A stretch of DNA of 64,000 bases, from contig NC_087390.1 in the NCBI RefSeq assembly GCF_963675165.1, forward strand, positions 4,225,301 through 4,289,300, written 5' to 3'. Source of the stretch: Halichondria panicea (lineage: Eukaryota; Porifera; Demospongiae; Suberitida; Halichondriidae). Shown here piece by piece: positions 1-12,200 of this stretch. Numbering within the stretch: the stretch's first letter is position 1; every line of letters begins with the position of its first letter. The notes below the pieces were generated by a model. It ran no database searches. It saw only the letters and a list, made by a program, of their open reading frames with translations, and was not told where the DNA came from. The position numbers and the translations under genes are program-made.

Positions 1-222
1 GCTAGTAAACGTTCTCGAATAAAAACCTGTATGAACTAATAATGGCAATGCTGGTTGGACCAATTCCTACGTGTACCACTAGAGCTAATCGCGTCAACAA
101 CGACTCTTGAGTATAAGCATTCGGGCTGTTAGCTTATAATAGTACACATGAAGACGTAACTAGAGATTAAAATTATGCTATGCTCATATGCATAATTAAC
201 TAATGGCAAATGCTGCCCTCAC

Positions 223-3200
223 CTTCTGTAGTGGGATGTCATTGCAGGATCTGAGGAAAAGTAGCAGCTTGTCGGGATCAAAACGAGCATAGAGCTCCAC
301 CTGTCTCTCGTGGTACACACCCCCACACTTGGGGTCCTGCTCAAACAGGCAGTCAAGGTACTGCACGTGGTGGTATAAACAAGTTATTAGTGAAGATAGT
401 TGAAGCACCACACGCGTACGTACTAAATGTAGTAACTAAGGGTAAATGCTTTCTTACCATGTGCAAATACTTTTCGTGGCTTGATACATCCAGTTCCTTG
501 ACCACTTTTTGAGGCTGTACAGGAGTAAATAAAGATCATTACTCTAGCAGTATCATTTTAGATGTAGAGAAATGATCACTCACTGGTACATCTTGTCTGC
601 ATTCCACTAGCAGTTTAACAGCTCGCTAGAAAGATGAAACAAACCGTCATTGAGAATAGTTGAGAATTTGATGCACAGCAATACCTGTGTGTCCACCTTC
701 AGGAGTGGTATGAGGTTTTCCACTAGAGCCGAGTAGAGTTTTTTCTGTTGGATTAGCTCAAATACCTCGATGTGCCCTTGTCTAAGAGGAGAATAAACAT
801 TACTTTCATACAGTCATCTATATGCCAAATCTTAGTATTGTATACAATCTACGTACGAAGTGCAGATGGGGAAATGAGGAATGGTTACTAAAAACAAAAC
901 ATACTGTAGATAGATCTTCATAGCCTCATCGAACTGCTCAAGGTCTTCGTGTCTGCAGTGGAATCAACTATCCACTATAAAATTAATGCTGTTGAATACA
1001 TAAAGAGCATTAAATAGTAAAGTACTCTACTGTACTTACAGACAAGCCTTGACCTTCAGTAGCCCCTTATTGCCTGGGTCATACTGCATTCTCATCTGAA
1101 TCAAGGCAACACAATTATACATATATGTGCAAGCAGAAGTGGCTTTTATAGGTATACTCCATAATTATATATATACGTCGAGCTGGTGATCATTTGTTGT
1201 GCTCATGCATTATGTATTCCATACGTACATGTATATTTTGGCTCTGGCAAGTAAGTTTATGGATGAGATTGATGGCTACTTGGACTTCGTGACAAAATTA
1301 ATACACACACGACCCTTTAGCTGTTAATGACTAACGAAATACAGTGACTGTTGTTCAGTGCACGTATACTCTGAAGAACTGAGCCAAAACTTGTACCTCT
1401 ACTGCGTTGATGATGACCTGAGGGCTGTACAAGGTGGTGGGCCATGCCTTGATCACCTGGTACACCGTCTGTGCATACAAGAGAAAGTAATAACAGCAAT
1501 TGTTATAAATCGTACAGCTGCATGTACAATCGCTTGGTAACAGTCAAACTACTTACAATTAACTTATGTAGCTGCATGGTCTGGGGCATGATTGAAGCAG
1601 ATTTCATCATGACAACAGGCAAATTAGCAGAATTAATATAATTATGTAGCTCACAGGAAAACATTAATAATAGTCAGTGTAAAAGGCAAAGAGTCAATAG
1701 GTTAGCCCAAGCTACGTAGTTGATACCTGGCAGTCTTCCTGCAGCAGCTCGTGGAGCACCAGTTCGTAGATGGCCGGACTAAGTACTGGGTCACTGATTG
1801 GAATGAAGGGGCGGATCTCCTATACATGAAAATATGTAGTTTATAAGCTTGACAGAGCAATCTAGAAGTGTGTAATTTTTATGAGGCCATTTTTTTATGT
1901 TATGGGCAGCAACTGCATTGTGGTGGGGAATTACTACCATAATTGTACTGCAGTATGCGACTAACTTTGAGTTGCTTCTTTTGCATGAAGGTGACAATAA
2001 TGTCCTCCCATCTCCTCTTGTCAGTCTTACCAATCACCTCGTGGCATTTCCTGTAATATGACAGTGAAACTGAAGTAGAGAGCTGCTTCAGAAAATTCGC
2101 ATACAAAAGATACGTATACATGTAACTGCAATTGAAGCAACTGTTAATCGTAGGAGATGACAGACGAGCATTAACTACGCTATAAGATCATTTTTTTGTT
2201 TGCTCGTTCACTCCATCAACACATCAGTAATCTTCATTCATTGTTAGTCTTACCGAGCAGCTTCTGAGAAGTTTTTCTTCTTCATGAGATAGTAAATGTA
2301 CTCAATACCAATTTCCTACAGTGTACAAAAAGAGCCAGTGTGCAAGTCATCAATAATAATATGTGTATATGCTATATACATGTACATACAGGACAAATAC
2401 ACATACTTATGAAGTAGACGGCTAACCTGCAACTTTCCCTGATCAACAACTCTAGCAACATTAGGATTCTCAGCATACTGCATAGCCTCCTGCACAGGTT
2501 AAAACTTCAGTTAATAACATACATACATGATTGTATATGTAAGAGAAGAGGCAATACAAATGGAACAGCAAATAACATATTTTTATTATCCTGGAGAAAT
2601 CCAGTTATTATTTGCTCACGTATATTGTACATGAACAGAAACACTCGTGAGCTCAAAGATATACATAAATAGCTACTTTTGTAGAAAAATAAATAGCTAG
2701 AGAATTGTGAAGAGGGGGTATAAGCAACGTAGCTCACCTCAAAATCTTGTTTGTCGACCAGCCAGTCAATATGATCGTTAGCATCTCTTTTCTAAGCAGC
2801 AGAATGGTAAATGGAAATGAATACACACCCCAATACGACTATGCATTATATAATAACTATACTATAATAGTAAGCTGTGTTAACTAACCTGAGCAAGGAT
2901 GATGTCAATGGGCGTCACAATATAGAACCGGTCTTCATATACAACACTCTCTACAAAATAATTATTAATGAACAATAATTATTAACATGTGTTGATGTGT
3001 TGATGTTAATGAGTACCAGTCATACATACGTAGGTTTATTCATAAGCCCGACCTATGCACCCATGCAAGACCTTCATTTGGCTATCGATCAGAAAATGTG
3101 CAACATCATACAGACCCTTCCAGCAATATAATACGTACCACTGAAATATCAATAAATATAGTGCTTGTACCCACCCAAGTGATACTCTTCGCAGTGACAG

Positions 3201-6200
3201 TATTGGTATCCCTTGGGCAGTAGCTTGTCCTTGGTTATGTGTTCTGGGTGCTCGAATTCTTTGTCAACTGGGTTGTAATATCCTGGGGACACCACGACCA
3301 GGTGGGGAGGCGGGACCTGCGCACTTCTCTACATAGGAAATGGGAGCTTTCGATAAGGATCTATATATAGTACGTAATAATACATGACATGATAATTATT
3401 TCCGTTACGTATAGTTTTATTTATTACTAGCTTGATATGAGGGGGAAATCGCTTATAATATTCCATTGATTTTTGTCAGTGTCAGTTGGAATTCGAGCAA
3501 TCAACAAACACAAATTCATGAATATAATGTCAAATAAAAGAGCTCATGCAGACGCTTCTCTGCAGGAGTGTGACTGATCTGTAAGACTAGGATGGAATGT
3601 GCTTCAAAGTGTGGTACCAGGCCACCTCTTAGCTATGTTTGTCAAGCCTCAGGGTCCCTGAAATAAACATGACCGACTTATCTGTCATACAAGTATGCAG
3701 ATTCGTGCCACGATTGACACCCCACTTACAGTTGCATCTGGGCTGATTTCAGCACTATAGCCAAGCATAACCTGTAAGATAGTAACACAATGTAAATGCA
3801 TGCAGCAGAGTATTAAACGCAACATTTGAATTAGTTAACTGCATCCCTACCAGCTTGCATTGCTTGTTCTCAATCAGTGGGACCACTCCACACACTAAGA
3901 ACTTGGGGAATGTATTGTGAGCAGCTGTTGAAAATTAAAATTGGTTGAGACTCAAAAAGAGAAGAAATCTTACATATAAACATGAACTTTTTCTTCTTTG
4001 GTGGCACGTCCACCACCTCTGTTGTGAGAGTAGATCTCTGCTCCTCCTCACCCTCTTGCACAGTCACAGTCTGAAATGTTACAAGGGGGAATACATGTAA
4101 GTACAAGAGATGCAAAGGTATTTGCATGAAAGTCTAGGGATACAAGTCATGTACTATATCTGGTGAAATACGCATGTACAACTAAGAGCAAGCAAGTTAC
4201 TATCAAAAAATCCTCAAGCTCTGCAAGTGCGTACGCAAATACTACAAAGCTACAATGTACACACCTTTACAATGTGGCCTCTGCCCACTAACAGGTTGGA
4301 CGAATCCTGCCAATACAGACTACACGGCAAGTACACAAGGCTGCAAAAATATATACCACATTCGCAGTCGTATACAATGATGTGCATGGATATCACAGGA
4401 AAGGGCTTACTACTACAAAGTACAAATCCCATGACCCGCAATAGATACTAGGGTAGAGAAAAGCAGTATAGATAGTTATGGTCATCGTAACATTTTACTA
4501 GCATCTCCGATCCACTCAAAAAATGTAGTAGATGCCATAGAAGATACAATTTGAAAGTAGTTCATTTCACATGGTAACTATTGCTATAGTACTGCAGTAT
4601 CATGCTAACTATGTACATACATGTATACCCTATGCCCATGCATGCACACATACATGTACAAAAAGCAATCAAGTTTCTCCCTGTATTACACATGTAGTAA
4701 GACACATACCTTTCCTCCTCAAACGAGATAGAAGTAATCTTTTCCCGAAGAGCTACATCATACACCATCACCATCTACAGCACCAGATACAAGCATAATT
4801 ATGTCATAATTATTTAAGTGTGTATAATTATCAGGCTCTTAAGTGTGCATAACTCAGAGAACAATTCGCCTATAATTATGTGCAGCTTCACTAACTTATA
4901 CCACTGGTCTGTATGCACATGAGCATTACACACATCATTATGAGTTACATGTATGTTAGGAAAACTACGTACGCCCATGCATGCACAGCACCTTCTCATT
5001 GGCCCAAGCAATGAGGTTATCCTTCCACTTGATAGTAGTGACACGTCCATAGCCAGCATCCAGTTGATTCACCTTGTTTGTCAGTGGCCATCGACGCTCC
5101 TCCACTAATACCAACTGTAGGGACAGAGGAAGTATGTAGTAACTGTAGTCTATGCTTATATATAGGGACTAGAGGAGTAAATGTGTAACTGAAACAATTC
5201 TGGATGCAAGAATGTTACGTAAAACATGAACATATAGATTACACATGTACAAAATTGTAATGCAATAACAATTTAGAGTGTACTGTATGTACATGTACCT
5301 TGTCAGTTCCGTACGCAAACATTCGGCTGGTGTTTCGCCCAAAGTAGGGGTGAATAGCAACTGACTGCAATAGGACAAACACTATAATTGTTAGCTGACA
5401 ACACTCAATTTCATATCTACACACAAAACCGAATAATACAATTATTTCAGGCAGTATTTTAGTGTACGTACGTTTACTTGAGCTCCAAATGAATTTGTGT
5501 TGTTGTACTTCGTCGTAAAGAGACCAATGATTGACACCTACATATATAAAGTAAAAGCTCAAAAACAGAACTGAACTACCAATGATAATTATAATACTCT
5601 ACATGTATAGTCACACAAAATTAGCTAGTAGCAATTAAGATATGTACTCAAGTTATAAGTAAATTAACATGTACATGTAGGTGAAAAGTGATGGTTTTGT
5701 GCCATATGGGGCACTGTTACCTTTCCATCATTAGAGCAACTGGCCAGAAACTCCCCCTCAGTATCCACGGAGATCTGGTTGATTTGGGAAGAGTGCTACA
5801 AGGGAAAACATGGTATAATAATAATACGTATATAATTATGTGATATGCCGATTATGGCATGTTGATTGTGACAAAATACGTGCACAAGCAGAAAGTGAAA
5901 CCAAGTAAACACCAAAACACGTAATAGTACACTGTGAATAACGCTTTGAGGCGTGTCTTACTTTGGTCAAAATAATATCCTATAAATACTTCTTGCACAT
6001 TTAGAACTACATAGCCATAACATCTCATTATATCAAGAAGCAACATTTATACTTAGTCCAACTCATCTCAATAACACTACAGAGTAGCTACACTGGAGCA
6101 AAATATACGTATATGTTTATGCAAGACGGCTAAAAAAAGTATGCTGTTCTGGATAACTTTTCTCCTTGTCATCCCCTATTCATTGCAACACTCTCTACAC

Positions 6201-9200
6201 GTCTCTCCACAACGAACAAATCAGTCAGTTCCTGGAAATTGCAGTCACTCTGAATGCATGCTGTCCGAACTACTAGAGAATGCTCACCATTATTTTGTGT
6301 CAAATACGAAAATATCATTTCATTCTGGAATACACCAAATCAACAAGCCAATAGGAGACATACTCATTCAAAACATTGAAAACATTTCTTTTCACGGTGC
6401 AGCCACGCACGTGGAACCAGGAACAACGATACAGTGCAATGACATCTTCAGTTTGACATTTGTCAATGTTACTAACCTTTCAATATTGAACATTGCACTT
6501 GTGGGCTGTAGCAGTGAATTTTCTTACGAGAGCATACAAGCAATTTATGCACTAGCTTCACTTTGTGATACCGGGCCTTACTTGTCCCTGTCACCTTGTA
6601 AAACTAGAGCAAAGCTAGTCATTGACCATGGAACAATAACAGTTGCAAGTGGAGAGAATGTTTCGATACACAAATTGCAAATAGTTAATTCAAAAGATGT
6701 TGCCTTACTACTACTTAATGTACACAATAGCATTACTATGAACCAATTGACGCTGGAGGATAATTCTATTAACTGTGTGATAGCAACAGTAGAACCATTT
6801 ACAGATTACCCGCAAATTGCTACATACAGAATCACAAATTCATCATTTAAAAGAGGAAATACAACCAAGGCGATTGCATCTGGATTGAACATATTAAACA
6901 GGGAGATGTATGAACACTTGATATTCTGCAACATTAGTAATGTTATTGTAGAGAACAATCTTGGGGCCTTGGGAAGCATAGTACTTCAAATACAAACCCA
7001 TTTGCGTTTCTATTCATCCATTTGCCATTCCAGAATAGTAATCAAATTCCACAATGTTACTGTAAGCCATAGTGCTTCGGGTATCTGTAGCAATGGCTTA
7101 ACAATAACAAACATAATCCCACAACAAATACTGATTACAGCAGACATCGAACCTGTAACTTGTGCATTTCTTGTTTTCGAGGATGTGAGGTTTGCTAACA
7201 CAAAGCTTTTTATTTCCCTTATCAAATCTACTGCAATGGAAACGATGGTCAAGTTCTCAAACATTTTAATTTATGGACAGAAGTGCTTCAGTTGGACGAG
7301 TTTTATGCTCTTTCACAATGCAAGAGTATTTCTCTCCAGTGTAATTGTACACAGTATCAATGGAATCGGTTTCTTCCAGTGTAATGTTACAATTGACGGT
7401 ATAAATAAATTTAACAAACTCGTTGGACATGGATTCATACTACAAGAGAGTTACATGACATTTAAAGGTGAGACAATCATCAGTAACAACCAGAAAACTA
7501 TGTTAGTCATGTACACACAATCATCAAAAATCGTGTTTGAAGGCACAACAATATTCAGCAACAATACTCCATACAAATTCAGCTGCTTAACAGGAAACTT
7601 TCACTCAGTTATTATCATTGAAGGTAGAGTGATATTTAGCGGGAATAAGGCTTACAATGGTGGAGCAATCGCACTTCTCAGTGGTTCAACATTAATTCTT
7701 CAATCCGAACAAACCTCCTTGCCAGTTTTACAAATGACAAATAACTATGCCAGTAACTATGGAGGCGCTATATATGTAGAAGATTATTCTATTACAAAGA
7801 AGGTGGCTGGAGAATACAAGCAAATCATTCCGTGTGCAATATTCGTTAAACTTAACCGTGGAGTTTCATATATTTTCAACAACAATACAGCAAGGTTAGC
7901 TGGTCACAAGCTGTTTGGAGGATGGTTTGATTACTGCTTCAACATTTACAATGAAGAATACTATGAGGAATTTACCCCAATCACAGGTATTAGTGTGACA
8001 AATCAAACAGAAGTTTCCTCAAGTGCACTACGTATCTGCATCTGTAGGAACAATCAGATCAACTGCAAGATAGACCATTGGGTGGAAGTTTTCCCCGGAG
8101 AGCAGTTGAGTATGAACGTAGTAGCAGTTGGCCAATTATACGGAATAGTGCCAGCCACAGTGAGAGCACAACCGCAAAACAGTTTAAAGATCAATGAATT
8201 AGAGCTGCTACAAAATGTGCAGCAAACTTGTACGAAACTGGTGTACACGATCCAATTATCAAAACTTGGTGATGAAGATATAATAATACAAGATAATAGT
8301 ATGATCTTACTAGTTCATGGTAGGCATTTCACACCATACAATGGGATTGAACATTCAGCAGACACTCTAGCACAAGACTTGTTCATAACAATCTCAATTA
8401 AGCCGTGTACAAAAGGATACAATTTCAATGCACTTAGTGGGGTGTGTGAGTGTGACAAAACGATAACAAACAGTGGATTGCGATGTGACCTTCAAAGTGG
8501 CACTATAGAAAGGAGGAGAGCAATTTGGATTCACCCAACAACATTGCATTTGAGGAACGAGCAGCTGGGCCAATCAAATTCAGGTGTAATTGTTCACAAA
8601 TTTTGTCCATTGGACTATTGCATTGACACAGACTCATACATTGATAAACCAGCCGGATGAACAATGTCAGCACAATCGATCGGGGGTACTGTGTGGAAGA
8701 TGTAGTCAAAACACAAGTGCTGTGTTCGGGTCAACTAGATGTCTGCAGTGTTCAAGCTACTGGGCATTTTTGATCATTCCATTAACTTTGTTAGCAGGAC
8801 TATTTATTGTTGCATTGTTAAGGTACATAAACCTGACTGTATCCCAAGGGACCATAAACGGAATTATATTTTATGCCAACGTTGTACAGGCAAATCAACA
8901 CATGTTTGACTCCAGATCCAATTCATTTTTAAAGTGGTTCATTGCGTGGCTGAATTTTGATCTTGGTTTTGAAGTGTGCTTCTACAACGGCATGGACACA
9001 TATGCTAAAACATGGTTACAGTTAGTGTTTCCACTATATGTTTGGTTTCTAGTCATACTGATGATTACTTGCAGCCGATATTCAACAAAAGTATCAAAAC
9101 TAAGCGGGTACAATGCAGTACAGGTTTTAGCTACTTTATTCTTATTTTCTTACACAAAACTACTCCGGATTATAATCTCATCGCTTGCGTCTACTACAAT

Positions 9201-12200
9201 TGAATACCCTAATGGACACATCAGAAGAGTCTGGCTTTATGATGGAAACATTGAATATAGGAAAGAAGAACATCTTGCATTGTTTATGTTAGCATTGCTA
9301 ATTTTAATATTCCTCTCACTTCCATACACTATGCTACTGTTTTCCATTCAGTGGCTACAACGTTTCACACATCGAAGGGGCTTGCGATGGGTGACTAGGC
9401 TACTACCGATATTTGATGCCTATACAGGTCCATACAAAATCAAGCACAGATACTGGACTGGACTACTACTGCTAGTCAGAATATTCCTGTTTCTAGTGTT
9501 CTCACTCAATGTTGCTGGAGACCCTACAATCAACCACTTGGCAACCATCATCACAATTCTGTGCTTGCTTATCTACTCTGCTCACGTTGGAGGGGTTTAC
9601 CGCAACTGGGTGTTAAATTTGCTTGAGAATATTTTCCATCTAAACCTTGGAATTGTCTCATCGGCAACACTGTATGTGTATACTACTGGTGGAGATCAGT
9701 CTCTGCTAGTACATGTATCCACTGGTATCAGCCTTGCTGTGTTCATACTGATAATTTCCTACCACATATTCTTGAAGATCTCAAACTGTCCAGCATATGT
9801 TAAAGTGAAACTTTTATTCAAGGCACAAATCTCGAGGAAACGGTCAAACACACGTGACAGATGTGAACCAAGAGAAGAAGTTAAACGTAATTTGCCAACT
9901 CGAAGTGTAGTGGAGCTAAGTGAGTCACTACTATAGATCCATATATCGAAAATTGACACCACACCTGCTATGGAACTCATGTCCAAAACAAAACTATGGT
10001 GCTGTTATAGTCGCACTTTAAATGTAGTGGTATCCCTCACATCAAATTATTAGTGAACTTAATTATTTTGTATTATCTCAAGCCTGTTGTCTTACAAGTA
10101 CAGCTGTCGTGTATGTTACATGTTGAAAGTATACATGTACGTGCTACTGCACACACTTATTAGCAGAACACTTTTTTCAATGAAATTTTAATATTTCTGA
10201 TACATGTAGCAAATTGAAAGTTTAAACTGATGTTGTTCAATGAAACAACTGATAATTCTATTGTAATTAAGATAATTGTGCGTCAATTGTCTATTTTACA
10301 CATTATTATATCCCGTTGCTACGTTGTTGCCAAGTGCAATATGCAGCATAATGCACTGCTGAAAGTCATAATGCACTAACCACAAAACGCCCCTCTGGCA
10401 TTAGACAGACAATTATAATATCATGAGAAATAACAAGTATCAAAGTAAGTCCAGCCATGCAGGAATGTTTGGAACTGCAGCTTCTTCTTTGCAACCATGC
10501 AGGTTTTAAAAGTGTCCAAGGTTAAGATTCTGTGTTCCTAGACCTCTAGTTCTCGACCTCGTGATGCATGTCAATTCCGTTTCACCATAGCACTAGAAGC
10601 GGCACTTTTTGCTGGGGGCTTGAGCTGTTTCTTTGCAGCAGTAGTGGGGTGGGGCTGTTTTGCAGCACCAGAAGTGGGGTGGGGTTGTTTTGCAGTGGTT
10701 TCAGCGTTGGGACTCCAACAATTTTGTGTCAAGCCATTCGTCGGTCATGTCAATCTTATACGCTGCAGATACTGGCGTCTAAAAGAGAGAAGAGATGGAG
10801 CTGTGTCTAGAGTTGTCTCTGTCATCTTTTTGTGCAGTTTATATTGTGTTACTATGATAGTGTTATGTTGCTATGCCCTCGGGATATAAACTAGTTATAA
10901 CACGTGCACTCGGGATGCATGGCATATATCCCTCGTGGCTGTGTTATAACTATAACTTAATTTGGTATAATCTTCTGAATTCAACTTAGTCTACCAAATA
11001 TCAGGCTTCGAATGTGAGAGAGACTCTTTTCATTGCAAATTGCGAGTTTTTGCATAGATCGCAAACGAAAAACACACAAAGAGTGATGCAATTCGTAATA
11101 GTTTAGGCCTAGGCTTGTACAGTACGAGTCATTTTGTACACAGTGGTTTGTTTGGACCATATTTGTTCACCCTATAGTAATACATACATGCAGTAGTATT
11201 CCAGAGCAATTAGGTACATGTACGTACATGTAATATAACTGCATGATGTACGTCAGATAAGTGAATGGATAAGCGATGCCTCGATCCACGTATGATAAGC
11301 AGTAGTACAAATGTATGGTACATGCAACGGTTGTCTGGGCACACGCAGAAGTCTATCTACATGGTAACAGTTGTTATTTGCGCTAGTTTACACATTTGAG
11401 GGACACGCCTGTTTCTAGTTGAACTTTGACTCTGCTGTAGAGAAAATTGTCCAGCCGGATAATTGAGGTACTGAGTAACGAGAGCCGTATAATCATAGAT
11501 TGAAGAGTTAAAGGGATAGGAAACGGTTGGTATCTCGAGTAACAGCCGCGCTACGCTGCGGTTTAATCGAGGCCATTACAACAATATCTATTTCTACACT
11601 CAGTGCATAATAAACTACAAGTAACTGTGCTTAGTCCGTGCAACTCACTTATATTTCAAGGTATATACCTATTGTAGTAGTCATAACCAGCACGCTTACA
11701 TGTTATATGTTCCAATAGCTCTAAAACAGCCTTGGGAACATATAACTTTATTGGAAAGTCTCTTTTTACTGGGTGTGGTCAGTCATTAGCAAGTACTACA
11801 CGTGGCTCATGGACTAGGCGTGTTATAAGTTGCTGAAAGAGATGATGTCTCGAGGAAACACAGCTTTGGGAGTTACCCGGCAAAAAATGTGCTTACCGTA
11901 TATCTTCTAATTTATCGGACAGTAAAAAATAATTATTTTGGAAATTGTCCGGGTATAATTGGAACAGATTTTTATAGAGCATGCGAAGTGTCCGGAATAA
12001 TTAGAACAAGCAAGCAGCTGCATGCGAGCTAGCTAAGTTTAATAGAACAGTGTGCGACTGAATAGTTGCACTAGCTATCTAAAACTAGCTACTCAAAGCT
12101 ATCTAACTGCAGCACTCTAAGTCTTACTTGCCGTCTGTGAATGTAAACTCTACTTTTCAAAGTATTGTCCGGATATTTAGAACAAATGTAATATTAAAGT

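Noticed and set aside
1317..2121. Small minus- and plus-strand open frames (60-80 codons) around VPS41 exons
   Set aside because: They run across exon/intron borders of VPS41 in wrong frames and show no domain; shadow frames.
10568..10889. Two overlapping plus-strand frames of 80-89 codons
   Set aside because: They translate the GGGGTGGGG/TTTTGCAG direct repeat and have no recognisable domain or splice context.
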